This document shows, piece by piece, positions 15,918 through 24,799 of a stretch of 37,663 nucleotides of DNA. The notes below the pieces were generated by a model. It was not told the DNA's origin and did not search any database. It saw only the letters and a program-made list of their open reading frames with translations. Source of the stretch: CAYZBF01 sp964476585 (GTDB lineage: Bacteria > Hydrothermota > UBA3072); the NCBI GenBank assembly GCA_964476585.1, contig CAYZBF010000021.1, positions 1 to 37,663 on the forward strand. Direction: 5' to 3'. The number at the start of each line of letters is the position of its first letter. Within the stretch, counting starts at the first letter, position 1. Both the position numbers and the translations under genes were made by a program.

Positions 15918-16376
15918 TTACGTGCAGACTATCATTCTCAATCCAACTTCGAGATGGACCACTCGTAATTGTTCAGGCTTTGGCTGTTCCGGTGAAGTTC
16001 TTAAATAATTAGTTCTACCAAATAGGACCCGAACAACTTTTCCATTCAAATGGATAGGAGCTTCACATAATTTCTCTCTTACTGATTTTTCCATATCTAA
16101 AGCACCATTGAGCGCTCCTGTCCCAGTAACCTGTTTGCCTTTTTGATATATCTTGAACAGAATATATAAATCTATCCAGAATATCTCATTCCCATAGCTG
16201 GTTCCCATATCCCAAGAATCCTCGTCTGTCTCGGAAAAGATAGGTTCTGCAATTACGCAAGGATAATGCGAATGCGGGACTGAATTCAAATCCACATATC
16301 CCTCATAGACTTTCTTAATCCCAGCTATAGTCCCTAACCTCGCTATAACTTCATTCCAGGCGGTTTCTTTATCCAT
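15918..16376 (-). CDS. Putative tail terminator protein
   Basis: A 152-residue protein between the HK97 gp10-like gene and the tail tube gene. The helical N-terminus (ETAWNEVIARLGTIAGIKKVYEGYV), a YPCVIAEPIF strand, and a long beta strand with IDLYILFKIYQKG fit the tail-terminator/minor tail U fold (a ring that ends tail-tube growth). A C-terminal RVVHLEVGLRMIV strand closes the fold. The call relies on gene order and fold-like pattern, not on a diagnostic motif. Confidence 0.65.
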   Translation of the reverse strand: MDKETAWNEVIARLGTIAGIKKVYEGYVDLNSVPHSHYPCVIAEPIFSETDEDSWDMGTSYGNEIFWIDLYILFKIYQKGKQVTGTGALNGALDMEKSVREKLCEAPIHLNGKVVRVLFGRTNYLRTSPEQPKPEQLRVVHLEVGLRMIVCT

Positions 16377-16851
16377 ACCGGCCTCCCATCAATCTCGTTC
16401 CTTGTGCAGCTACATCGGCTATAAACTTCTTGCCCAAGATATCCCCCAGTTTTTTGGTCGATTCAAGAAATGAAGGCCATATATAGGGTCTTGCAGGTAT
16501 CTTGACTTGCTCCACCATAATCCAACGCCCATCTACAAGGAATTTAAGATAAGGAGCATTGGTCGCTTTTATAGTCCCTCCCAATTCGTGTATCCTGGCA
16601 TATTTGAGGTTCGACCCGACTCTACCAACTGCACCACCACCAATCAAAAACTCCTCTCTGCCAATATCGGAAGCCAATCTTCCAGTCTTTCTTTTCAACA
16701 CCTGTCCACTCAGTTTACGCTTGACAATATAACCCCTTAGATATTCAGTTGCCTGTCGCATAGATGCTAATGAGGCTTGGGGAATTGCCTTTTTCATTCT
16801 CTGCATAGCACCCAAAAAGGCAGTCATGCCCACAAACTTCATATCAACCAT
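16369..16851 (-). CDS. HK97 gp10-like neck/tail component
   Basis: A 160-residue protein with the family pattern: N-terminal helices (ATEYLRGYIVKRKLSGQVLKRKTGRLASDI), then GRVGSNLKYARIHELGGTI and VKIPARPYIWPSFLES. This YARxHExGG...PARPfi signature marks the HK97 gp10-like (and the related Mu gpG) proteins that act between head and tail. The order connector, gp10-like, terminator, tube is canonical. It overlaps the next gene by eight bases. Confidence 0.8.
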   Translation of the reverse strand: MVDMKFVGMTAFLGAMQRMKKAIPQASLASMRQATEYLRGYIVKRKLSGQVLKRKTGRLASDIGREEFLIGGGAVGRVGSNLKYARIHELGGTIKATNAPYLKFLVDGRWIMVEQVKIPARPYIWPSFLESTKKLGDILGKKFIADVAAQGTRLMGGRYG

Positions 16852-17396
16852 TAGATTTGAACCCTTGCATATCTGTCGAGAATTCCATAAATTTCCTTAT
16901 CGGTATAGATTTTATATGGAGTTTCCGATTCTATTTCTATTACACCCAAAGAACCATGATAGACATTTGCCATTTTCTTCTTTAGAGCTATTTTTATGTC
17001 ATTGGGGAGAGTCCCAGCAAGATAACCATGTGTATAAGTCACCCTAATATGTCTTTGCCTTCTGGGAAAATATCCACCCGTAATGAGCTGGATAACCCCA
17101 TTGGGATACCAGACAAAGTCTATCTTATCAACCAGATTTGTGGAATATGTATAATCCCCATTTGAATCGACATCAACTGTAGGTGCTACCGTGACCGCTC
17201 CGTTATTAAGCAGGATTGTATTGCTTCTATCTCCATCATGATATTCAATATCCCCAACAACTTCTATAAGGTCAAAGCCGAGATATGCGCTTATCCCTGC
17301 TTCCTCACCATCAATAATACTCTGAAGTCCCACATCATCATAAACCTCATTCATGTGAATAAAGTTTTTCAAATCTGCTAACAGTATTAGACTCAT
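16851..17396 (-). CDS. Head-tail connector (gp6/gp15-like adaptor)
   Basis: A 181-residue protein beginning LILLADLKNFIHMNEVYDDVGLQSIIDGEEAGISAYLG. This is the helical N-terminus of head-tail adaptors (gp6-like), which form a ring under the portal. A beta insertion (DVDSNGDYTYSTNLVDKIDFVWYPNG) and a GYLAGTLPNDIKIALKKKMA helix follow, as in the family. Stop and start overlaps couple it to its neighbours. Confidence 0.8.
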   Translation of the reverse strand: MSLILLADLKNFIHMNEVYDDVGLQSIIDGEEAGISAYLGFDLIEVVGDIEYHDGDRSNTILLNNGAVTVAPTVDVDSNGDYTYSTNLVDKIDFVWYPNGVIQLITGGYFPRRQRHIRVTYTHGYLAGTLPNDIKIALKKKMANVYHGSLGVIEIESETPYKIYTDKEIYGILDRYARVQI

Positions 17397-17635
17397 TCCT
17401 TATTTGCTCCAAAGTCCTTTGCGGTTATAATTTTGTCGCTGTATCCTGTAGGCTTATCATTGACTCTCATCTCTTTTGTTTTTCTTGATGTCTTTTTTCC
17501 TTTCTTTTTGGATTTGCCAAGAATTTTATAGTCTTTGGGATTGAATTGCTTAACAATCCCTTCTGATAAATTCCAAATCCCAGCCTTATATGGAAGACCA
17601 TTGACAAAATAATTGGTTTCAAGTTCTATTTTCAT
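17393..17635 (-). CDS. Small basic protein upstream of connector, 80 aa
   Basis: I start at ATG 17635, which follows AAAGGAGTGGAT; an in-frame ATG further upstream lies inside another gene and lacks a site. The product starts MKIELETNYFVNGLPYKAG, then becomes strongly basic (GKSKKKGKKTSRKTK). This size and location (between capsid and connector) resemble the small proteins often found there, but the family is not recognised. Confidence 0.6.
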   Translation of the reverse strand: MKIELETNYFVNGLPYKAGIWNLSEGIVKQFNPKDYKILGKSKKKGKKTSRKTKEMRVNDKPTGYSDKIITAKDFGANKE

Positions 17636-17645
17636 ATCCACTCCT

Positions 17646-17768
17646 TTACGGATTATGGGATTTATGCCAGTTAACCCATACACCAGTCATCCCAGTTGCA
17701 AGTATAGCCCCCATAAACATACCCATTAATCCTCCCAATATTACAAGTATTTGAACCATTATAGGCAT
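17646..17768 (-). CDS. Small membrane protein, 40 aa
   Basis: ATG 17768 lies behind AAGGAG, and the 40-residue product has one Gly/Met-rich transmembrane segment at about residues 5-30 (LVILGGLMGMFMGAILATG), followed by a short WVNWHKSHNP tail. It sits between the exported 17827-18441 gene and the connector block. A membrane peptide among head genes is unusual; function unknown. Confidence 0.55.
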   Translation of the reverse strand: MPIMVQILVILGGLMGMFMGAILATGMTGVWVNWHKSHNP

Positions 17769-17790
17769 TATTTATTTCTCCTTAAGAGGA

Positions 17791-17810
17791 GGGGAATGTG
17801 CACCTTCCCC
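17791..17810 (-). promoter_or_regulatory. Stem-loop between head genes (attenuator or processing site)
   Basis: On the minus strand GGGGAA (arm) GGTGCACA (loop) TTCCCC (arm) can form a 6-bp stem 17 bases after the 17827-18441 stop. There is no U-run, so it is not a typical intrinsic terminator. It may moderate read-through after the highly expressed capsid gene or protect the RNA. A second small pairing CTCC...GGAG follows it, involving the next ribosome site. Confidence 0.3.
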
Positions 17811-17826
17811 ATATAATCAATTCCCC

Positions 17827-18441
17827 TTATTTTCCGGGTGGGACAAGTTCGTGATATTCAATCTGTCTTCCCACCAGCCATCCTCTCACTCGAACACTAT
17901 CGGATGTGATTATAAGTCGTATTCTTGCATATTTATATAGCTTCCAATTATCGAAGTAATCTACTGGATAGTAAGTCATTAAATTATCACTTGCGTCCAC
18001 ATCTGTACACAAACCATAAGGAATAGTCCATGCAACATCTGGCACGTGCGAATATTGGATGTCAGCCGAAACGCTGTCAGTATCTTCGATTTTATTTAAC
18101 TCTTCAATATAGAATGAAAACGCCCAATCTTCCATCGCCCATCTATCATAGACCAAATATGTAGGCCCTGTAGCTGTAGTATCAAGAAGTCCTTCCTGTG
18201 AATTTTGGTCATATACAGAACACCAAGGATATATCTCATTTATGACAGTATCCACTTCTCCATAGTAGTTTGTGTCTATTGTTGTATCAGCAACAGGAAG
18301 AGTGTAATAAACAGTATCAGACTCATAGAAAGATTTGTCAAAAATCGGGACAGCAAGCGTGTAATTTCTATAGTCTGTGGCATATTTCACGCCAAACAAG
18401 CTAATACTGATAAACATTAATCCGAATATATATCGTTTCAT
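17827..18441 (-). CDS. Exported protein, family B, directly after the capsid gene
   Basis: A 204-residue protein beginning with a signal peptide (KRYIFGLMFISISLFGVKYA), then DTTIDTNYYGEVDTVIN as in the 8468-9016 paralogue, and ending with beta-strand patterns (WKLYKYARIRLIITSDSVRV). The slot immediately downstream of the major capsid gene is where head decoration proteins usually sit, but a Sec signal would take the protein out of the cytoplasm before assembly. Either the leader is not used as such, or this is an exported, surface-acting protein. The ribosome site is AAGGGGGAT. Confidence 0.6.
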   Translation of the reverse strand: MKRYIFGLMFISISLFGVKYATDYRNYTLAVPIFDKSFYESDTVYYTLPVADTTIDTNYYGEVDTVINEIYPWCSVYDQNSQEGLLDTTATGPTYLVYDRWAMEDWAFSFYIEELNKIEDTDSVSADIQYSHVPDVAWTIPYGLCTDVDASDNLMTYYPVDYFDNWKLYKYARIRLIITSDSVRVRGWLVGRQIEYHELVPPGK

Positions 18442-18452
18442 AGTTATCCCCC

Positions 18453-19655
18453 TTATACGTCCTTAGTTTCAAGGATTGCAATAGCATCGCCAAGGATGAC
18501 TTCAATGTCCAATCTTTCCCAGAATTTCAAAGCGTTTAAGTTGTATTGGGGAAGACTTATATCATCAATAACCGCTTCTGTGAGAAGCTTTATGATTAAT
18601 GTTTGTCTATCACCCAATGCCACTGCCTCTTTAAGATTCCCAAATATAACAAACTTCGTTGAAGGAGCACTGGCTGCATTGCTGGGCATCACTGGAGAAG
18701 TCACATAGGGGTATCCCCAAATTGTGCCAGGGATATTTCCTCTTGGTGAATCCCAAACATAATTGTCTTGAAGATCTTTTACCCTTCCTAGATGACTTAG
18801 TATGTTATAGTGGAAGTAAAACTTTGCTCCACCTTCCGCTCCTATTGTTCCAAGTGCATCGATTAGATTTATCAAATCGTCAAAGTTGATGTCAGCGAAA
18901 TTGATATGCCCAGGATCCATTGGAATAACTTGACAAGATGCGTCATTAAGAATTCCAGTTATGCCAAGACCACCATTCCCATTGAAAAGTGCATTATCCT
19001 CACCTCTCAAAAAGGCTTCTCTAACTCTTGCAGTTGTAAAACTCACAAGGGCTATATTCGCATCGGCAATAAGTTCCTCTTCCCAAACGATAACGGCATC
19101 CTGCACAACAGGAGTCAATGATTTCCGTCCAACTTTAGGCTTAGTAACATGCTTTTTTCTATATGCCAAATCAACACCTGCGTTGATCCAGTGTGTTGCA
19201 GGCATAACGGTAAGATAATGCAGATTCATGCTATAGGTTGTCATTGGCACCACATTACAATCTCGTCTTGCAATCCCAAAGCCTGTTTGGGGGATCATAA
19301 AGAATTCTCGATACCATTCGATTGGACATAAAAATCCACCCTGTGCATCATCTGATTCAGTCAGATAAGTTGTCAGAGTCTTCTCTTCTATCCCCATATC
19401 ATATTTATAATCTGCGAATGTCTCTTTCTGTATTTCCTTGATTTTATCAAAGTTTTTCCGCTTCAATGCTCTAATGAACTCAGCAGAACGGGAAAACTTC
19501 GCAGGTTCTCTCACTTTTTCTGCAGGAAGAACTTCTTTCTTATCTTGTACCTCAAGCATCTTTTTGAACTCATCACTCGCAAAGATAGCTTCTTTAAACT
19601 CAGGCATAAGATCATCCTTAAATTCTTTCTTCAGAGTTTCTTTAGTAATATCCAT
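18453..19655 (-). CDS. Major capsid protein, HK97 fold
   Basis: A 400-residue protein. Residues 1-100 are a charged, helical delta-domain (ITKETLKKEFKDDLMPEFKE...), normally removed by the protease. The HK97 core follows: LTTYLTESDDAQGGFLCPIEW as the N-arm/E-loop entry, the spine helix RVREAFLRGEDNALFNGNG, then a P-domain and A-domain ending ALKFWERLDIEVILGDAIAIL. Length and order (after prohead protease) are canonical. It assembles the icosahedral head. The AGGAGG site is ideal. Confidence 0.92.
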   Translation of the reverse strand: MDITKETLKKEFKDDLMPEFKEAIFASDEFKKMLEVQDKKEVLPAEKVREPAKFSRSAEFIRALKRKNFDKIKEIQKETFADYKYDMGIEEKTLTTYLTESDDAQGGFLCPIEWYREFFMIPQTGFGIARRDCNVVPMTTYSMNLHYLTVMPATHWINAGVDLAYRKKHVTKPKVGRKSLTPVVQDAVIVWEEELIADANIALVSFTTARVREAFLRGEDNALFNGNGGLGITGILNDASCQVIPMDPGHINFADINFDDLINLIDALGTIGAEGGAKFYFHYNILSHLGRVKDLQDNYVWDSPRGNIPGTIWGYPYVTSPVMPSNAASAPSTKFVIFGNLKEAVALGDRQTLIIKLLTEAVIDDISLPQYNLNALKFWERLDIEVILGDAIAILETKDV

Positions 19656-19673
19656 ATCTACCTCCTCGTAGAT

Positions 19674-21131
19674 TCAATCGTCATCCACTTTTCCGAGATA
19701 ATCTCTCCTAAAATCTCTAAGGAAGCTATCAATGAAATCCTTGGCCAATTCCTTGGCCAATTTCTTAACATCTTCGCTCTCCTCTGATTTCTCCAGTTCG
19801 GTTTTCTCTTCTTCTTGCGGATTGTCTTCAAAGGTTATTGTTGGTTCAACTATATCTATATTATCTTCCTCTTCTTTTAACTTAAAGTGATATTCTTTGG
19901 TCTCTTTATTATAAATAAGTTTATAATCCTCCAACGTATGAGATATATCAATCTCTTTCCCAGGTCCTGGATGTCCCACTCTGCGCATTTCACCACCACA
20001 TTTTGGACATTTTATATCTTTACAATGCTTTTCGCTTTCAAGTTTATGACCGCACTTTATGCATTCGCATTTGTATTTCTCCGCTTTAGCTTCCTTTGTA
20101 GCTGCTATAAACTTGCCCTTTTCTCCCTTACAATGTGCTTTTGCAGAAACTTCTGTCCAAATATCTATTGAATATCTCAGAGAACTTATCTCACTCTTAT
20201 CCGGGCTTAAGATTCCATAATTGACATCAATACATTTGCCCTTATGTTTTCTTTCACATTTTGCAATCCTATATTTAGGATATTTCTTATCAGATATATC
20301 ACAAGAATGGAAATTTGTAAAAGGTTTTTCTTCTATATTTTCTATTGCGGTAACTTCTTCTGGAGCAAGAGGATTTTCCTCTATTTCTTTTAAAGCATCT
20401 AACTTTCCTTTTAATTCACTTTTCTTTATTTCTTCTTCTCCAACAATTACATTCCAGTTCTTTTTAATCATTTTTTCAAGTTCTCTTGAATTTTCTTCAC
20501 CAATTTCTTCAAATTCTTTAAGTAAATCTTCCTCTTCCTCCTTGATTCCGACTTTAACTTCTTCTTTTGAACCCACTTCTTTTAATTCCTCGAATCCAAA
20601 GTCCTTATACACCATTTCAGGCAATCGGATTTCTCCATTATCAATAGCATCTTTAATTCTTGTTCTCATTTCCCTATCAACAGATGCATTGGGATTCGCT
20701 GGGATGGGAACTGCTGAGACTTCAAGAAGTTCCCATTCCACTACAATCCTTATTATGCCTTTCTTGACTTCCTCATCAGTGGGCTTTCTCTCTTTCTTTG
20801 TAATAAATCCAACTGAAAATTTCTCTAACATAGGTGGTTCAGATATATAGAGATTATAAATTGATACTGCAAATTCTGTTTTTGCAAATTGCACTTTTAT
20901 TTTAACCCGATTATTTCTTTTATTTACGGACATTATCCTACCAATTGGAGGCAAAATTTCTGCTCTATTATGCGCCCATAGGAGAGGAATATAATCTCCA
21001 TACTGACATCCATTCGCCATCATAATTTCATTCTTCCTATCAACCGTTTCATCACTTGCTATAACCACCAGAGTTTTATCTTTTGTATTTATATCTTCTA
21101 TTTTACATTCCTTATAAAAAATTTCATTCAT
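19674..21131 (-). CDS. Prohead protease (S78 family) with acidic and zinc-ribbon C-terminal extension
   Basis: A 485-residue protein, much longer than the usual 180-250. Residues 1-165 are the HK97-type prohead protease: catalytic His near residue 54 (LLWAHNR) and Ser near 106 (EKFSVGF), with ELLEVSAVPIPANPNA at the end. A long Glu/Lys-rich segment follows, then about residues 340-395 a zinc ribbon (KCECIKCGHK...DIKCPKCGGEMRRVGH) and a final acidic tail. The extension may act as an internal scaffold, since no separate scaffold gene is seen. Its role is inferred. Confidence 0.85.
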   Translation of the reverse strand: MNEIFYKECKIEDINTKDKTLVVIASDETVDRKNEIMMANGCQYGDYIPLLWAHNRAEILPPIGRIMSVNKRNNRVKIKVQFAKTEFAVSIYNLYISEPPMLEKFSVGFITKKERKPTDEEVKKGIIRIVVEWELLEVSAVPIPANPNASVDREMRTRIKDAIDNGEIRLPEMVYKDFGFEELKEVGSKEEVKVGIKEEEEDLLKEFEEIGEENSRELEKMIKKNWNVIVGEEEIKKSELKGKLDALKEIEENPLAPEEVTAIENIEEKPFTNFHSCDISDKKYPKYRIAKCERKHKGKCIDVNYGILSPDKSEISSLRYSIDIWTEVSAKAHCKGEKGKFIAATKEAKAEKYKCECIKCGHKLESEKHCKDIKCPKCGGEMRRVGHPGPGKEIDISHTLEDYKLIYNKETKEYHFKLKEEEDNIDIVEPTITFEDNPQEEEKTELEKSEESEDVKKLAKELAKDFIDSFLRDFRRDYLGKVDDD

Positions 21132-21140
21132 ATTTACCTC

Positions 21141-23162
21141 CTAAAAGTCCTCAAGGCAGGGAATTTCACTACACCTGCAATCAGGTTCACCTGGAGAAAT
21201 CTCTCCAGTCCCACTAAAAGGTTGCTCTCTTGGGATACAACCATCCATTTCATTCGCTTCATGCGTATCTCTCACCTTCTCATCATGAGAAGTAATCCAT
21301 TCATGTCTTTCTCTGTCTGCCTGTCTCATTGCCTCATGATGGCCACTATTCAATGCCGCATTGGTTTCCGTTCTGGCAATTTTCATTGCTCTTGAGCCTT
21401 TTGCTTCTCCAAATACATTTTCAATTCTCCCAGCCAATTCTTTCATGGTTTCACCGTTATTGATACCTTCACTTAATGATGTTTTTATCTTTTTAAAAGT
21501 TGTGTTATTAATATCTTTGATTAATTTTGCTCTCTTCCTAAAAGCTTCTTTTACAAATTCTGAATTCGCATCAAATGGAATCCCCAAGTTGAAATCCTCA
21601 ATGAGAGATTCCCCACCTTCGATAACATTCATTTTAATTAAAGTAGTCATAATTGCCAAAAGCTTGGCATCCTCTTCCGCTTGTGGGGGTAAATAAATTT
21701 CCATCTGTTTATATTCTTTCCCGTATTTCCTTAGATTTTTTAAAACTTCCCTCTCTTGTTTACCAAAAAAATCAACCACCTTACTCAACATCAATCTCTC
21801 ATTTTTATCGTGGCGCTTCAAATGCATGTCGAGAAGCTTCTGCCTGAATTCTTTTCTTTTTTCAATAGACATTGTTTTATAATTCAACATTTTGGGGGGG
21901 TTCTTCCCAGGTTTTGCTCCTCCCCCGATTGATGGTGATTTAGATATTTCTCCGCTTATTTGAACATAATTAAATGGGGCATAAGGAGTCTTGCCCCAAC
22001 TAACAGGTTTCTCACCATGCTTTTCCAAAACCATATTAGGTGAATAAATCAAAGCCTTCACATAATCCATTTCCTTTTTATGTTCGAATTCTATATCCAC
22101 AGGGATTACATTATCGGATTTTACTATCAAACTTTTATCATAAAGGGAAATAATATCATTAGTCATATACATATCCCTAATCTTCAAAAGTGGAGAAATG
22201 GTATCTCTTTGAAACGAATGTTCTAATTCACGAGCACTGGATTTATTCACACCTTCAGTTTCCCCAAGTTTCCAAATCGGGACTTTATATGCCGCTGAAA
22301 TCTCTTTGAATGCCTGCTTTTTGGATTCAAGGAATTGAATATCAGTAGGGGAAAGAGAAATTGTCTTTACATCCAAGCCATGACCCATGACCGCAATCGA
22401 TCCAGCCTTGTCGATCCCGCTATGCTGCTTTTTCCAGGACATTACCGTTCTTCTTGCCTCATTTTCTCCAATATTCTGTTGTGTGGACAAAATTATGTCA
22501 GGTCTTGCACGATTAGCCAGTAAAGACAATAAAAATTGTTCCATATAATACACAAGATTAATCGGCATCCTTGCAGCAACCATTGGGGACAACCCTTCCA
22601 GTGGATTCGAGGGATTGGGATATTTAATATGTATTATCTCATCCTTTTTGAACTCTTGATATTTTTCTGTCCCTGAATATGTGTAAATAATTTCACCATC
22701 TCTCTTAATTTTATTCGTATATTGCGGAAGTAGGAATTCCAATGAGATTGGCCTATTGAACTTATTTTTAGCTGGATAAATATAAGCACTTCCGCAAATA
22801 TCCAGATATGCCTGTGCCAAATATTTAAACTCATATTCGGACATATAAGAATTAGGATGTTTTATTAAATCATAAAATGAATGTTTTTTGATTAATATTT
22901 CTTCATACTCTGTGGGTTTGTAAACCTTCATAGGAGTCGAGGCCACCTTTGTCGCCCTGACATCTATACAATTATAACCCCACCCCGTGAAAGAGTTTAA
23001 CATAGATTGGACATTCCCAGGTTTTAACTTCTCTCCATATCCATACTGGGGGAATATATCCGTCAGATATGCACCTTTCTGATTATAATTCACAAATCTA
23101 CTGATGGATCCTACCACTTTATTTATCGATTCAGCAATATCGTATTTTATTCCTTCAAACAT
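21141..23162 (-). CDS. Portal protein fused to MuF (SPP1 gp7-like) domain
   Basis: A 673-residue protein. Residues 1-about 410 match the HK97-type portal: YNCIDVRATKVASTPMKVYKP, PSNPLEGLSPMVAARMPINL, SWKKQHSGIDKAGSIAVMGHG and LGETEGVNKSSARELE. The last 120 residues are a MuF domain: ARTETNAALNSGHHEAMRQA, WITSHDEKVRDTHEANEMDG and PGEPDCRCSEIPC. The two are usually separate adjacent genes. The portal ring is the DNA channel; MuF proteins are minor head proteins ejected or bound at the portal. The frame is continuous with no sign of a frameshift. Confidence 0.9.
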   Translation of the reverse strand: MFEGIKYDIAESINKVVGSISRFVNYNQKGAYLTDIFPQYGYGEKLKPGNVQSMLNSFTGWGYNCIDVRATKVASTPMKVYKPTEYEEILIKKHSFYDLIKHPNSYMSEYEFKYLAQAYLDICGSAYIYPAKNKFNRPISLEFLLPQYTNKIKRDGEIIYTYSGTEKYQEFKKDEIIHIKYPNPSNPLEGLSPMVAARMPINLVYYMEQFLLSLLANRARPDIILSTQQNIGENEARRTVMSWKKQHSGIDKAGSIAVMGHGLDVKTISLSPTDIQFLESKKQAFKEISAAYKVPIWKLGETEGVNKSSARELEHSFQRDTISPLLKIRDMYMTNDIISLYDKSLIVKSDNVIPVDIEFEHKKEMDYVKALIYSPNMVLEKHGEKPVSWGKTPYAPFNYVQISGEISKSPSIGGGAKPGKNPPKMLNYKTMSIEKRKEFRQKLLDMHLKRHDKNERLMLSKVVDFFGKQEREVLKNLRKYGKEYKQMEIYLPPQAEEDAKLLAIMTTLIKMNVIEGGESLIEDFNLGIPFDANSEFVKEAFRKRAKLIKDINNTTFKKIKTSLSEGINNGETMKELAGRIENVFGEAKGSRAMKIARTETNAALNSGHHEAMRQADRERHEWITSHDEKVRDTHEANEMDGCIPREQPFSGTGEISPGEPDCRCSEIPCLEDF

Positions 23163-23170
23163 CTATCCTC

Positions 23171-24421
23171 CTAAACCATATAAAACTGCAATGCTGTTCT
23201 CTTTTCCGAATAGAGACAATATCTTTCAGCAGCTTGGACATCGTCATCTTTCATCACCGGTTTATCCATATAGTCGACCCCATCCGGCCGGGTGAGCCAA
23301 TGATAAGTCTTCTTTTCATCGATATTATGCTTGCATGTATTGAAAACCTTATATTTGCCCTGCCACATTAAGGATTTGATATATCTGATGCCATCATTGA
23401 CCCAAGTCTTCCCTTCTCTCTGTGCTGGATTTAAAAAAACGTTAAAACAACTGATTCTATTCAACTCTTCTTTTAAATCTTCGGCTGCCTGCGGATTTTC
23501 AGGGTCGTAATAAGCACTGACTGATCTATCACCTACCAAATTCTTAATCTCAAGGGCGTGTTCAGCTAAACTTTTTTCCCTTCGATAATATTCCCCACAA
23601 TTATAATTAATATCAGTTTCCCCATCAACAGCCCACAAGCTAAAAACAAACGGATGGTTATATCCCCAGTCTATACCCGCTATCATTCTCCAATCGAGTG
23701 GAACCGCGAAAGGTTCTATAATCATATCTTCTGTAAACTCTTTATATACCAATCCTCTCTTCTCGACAAATTGCCCATCATATTCCATTGCGAATTCTTC
23801 TGGTGATAAATCTTTTTTTCTATCTTCATATTCTTCACGGGAATAATGTGGATTTGCAATAGAGGAAAATTGCACGCAAAAATAATTTTTATTGCCATCT
23901 TTCCATTTTTTATAAAAATCTTTATAAAGCCAATTTCTTGAATATGGGGTTGTAGTGAATAAAATACGTCCTCTAAAAAATCCAACTCTCTTTTTCAAAA
24001 CTTTAAAAACCTTTCTTTTCATTTGTCCTGCTTCATCTGCCCAGACAGCATGTAATGTTGGACCTTCTAAAGTTTCAGGCTTATCAGCGGAACGAACAAA
24101 AATTTTACCTCCAGAATCCAATCTAATTTCTCCTTTTTGTTCCTTATATTCATATTCAGCACCAATTTTATCCAAATATTCCAAAAGAGCTGGTAATGTT
24201 TTACTTTCAAATATTTTCGTTACTGGTGCAACCATCATAAAGGCACCAGTTGGATGTTTAACTATTTCTTGTTGAAGCCATATTGGACCAGTGAAAGTTT
24301 TACCTCCACCTGTTCCGGCTATCAATGCAAGGAAACGAGCTTTTGACCGCATTATTTTGCTTTGATAGGGATGTAGAATAATTTTTTTCTCTTCTGGATA
24401 AACACTTATAATTTCATCCAT
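23171..24421 (-). CDS. terL: Terminase large subunit
   Basis: A 416-residue packaging motor. The ATPase half has Walker A AGTGGGKT at residues 35-42 and Walker B/catalytic LHAVWADEAGQ near 130. The nuclease half begins GIDWGYNHPFVFSLWAVDG (first metal-binding Asp), with a second acidic site in YYDPENPQAAEDL and a third near DDDVQAAERY. It cuts concatemeric DNA and drives it through the portal. The start at 24421 has GAGGAG. A 12-codon ORF (MRFNPIYLPRRL) lies just before it. Confidence 0.92.
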   Translation of the reverse strand: MDEIISVYPEEKKIILHPYQSKIMRSKARFLALIAGTGGGKTFTGPIWLQQEIVKHPTGAFMMVAPVTKIFESKTLPALLEYLDKIGAEYEYKEQKGEIRLDSGGKIFVRSADKPETLEGPTLHAVWADEAGQMKRKVFKVLKKRVGFFRGRILFTTTPYSRNWLYKDFYKKWKDGNKNYFCVQFSSIANPHYSREEYEDRKKDLSPEEFAMEYDGQFVEKRGLVYKEFTEDMIIEPFAVPLDWRMIAGIDWGYNHPFVFSLWAVDGETDINYNCGEYYRREKSLAEHALEIKNLVGDRSVSAYYDPENPQAAEDLKEELNRISCFNVFLNPAQREGKTWVNDGIRYIKSLMWQGKYKVFNTCKHNIDEKKTYHWLTRPDGVDYMDKPVMKDDDVQAAERYCLYSEKRTALQFYMV

Positions 24422-24459
24422 TTACAGTCTCCTCGGCAAATAAATTGGGTTGAACCGCA

Positions 24460-24624
24460 TTATATCCTTGTTATCCTCCATAATACTTGTTTTAATAGCA
24501 CTTTAAATATCGTTAACATAAAAAGGGGATGGCTTTTATCTATATGGAAGACAATCTTTTCCGTAACTATGCAAAGTCCATCATTAACTTTTAAAAACTT
24601 AATATAACAAGGCAATTTACCCAT
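24460..24624 (-). CDS. Small hypothetical protein, 54 aa
   Basis: ATG 24624 overlaps the end of the next upstream gene by eight bases; the stop is followed by another small ATG frame (TAATG) leading to terL. The product (MGKLPCYIKFLKVNDGLCIV...) is basic with a hydrophobic middle (LFMLTIFKVLLKQVLW). No family is recognised. Support is mainly the coupled overlaps and absence of other coding content. Confidence 0.45.
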   Translation of the reverse strand: MGKLPCYIKFLKVNDGLCIVTEKIVFHIDKSHPLFMLTIFKVLLKQVLWRITRI

Positions 24625-24799
24625 AAAAACCTTCCTCGAAAATCATACTTATAGGAATTATCTTTATTTTATTAGCAAATTCTTTGTTTATCATAATTGT
24701 CTCGTCCTTATCAAGCATATTTATTAGCCTTTTGATTTCTTCTTCAACCTTTTGGGTTAAATTACCATCATAAACGATTAAAAGATTACTTTTATCCAT
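24617..24799 (-). CDS. Small hypothetical protein, 60 aa
   Basis: Starts at ATG 24799, overlapping the preceding gene's last codons, with an AAGGGGTTATAT site. The product is soluble and acidic (MDKSNLLIVYDGNLTQKVEE...), with an alpha/beta look resembling a short nucleotide- or ligand-binding fragment (LLIVYDGN), but no family is recognised. Part of the overlapping chain between terS and terL. Confidence 0.5.
   Translation of the reverse strand: MDKSNLLIVYDGNLTQKVEEEIKRLINMLDKDETIMINKEFANKIKIIPISMIFEEGFYG

Noticed and set aside
20221..20850. A 209-codon plus-strand frame rich in Ser
   Set aside because: It is the antisense of the Glu/Lys-rich segment of the prohead protease; no ribosome site, all neighbours are leftward.
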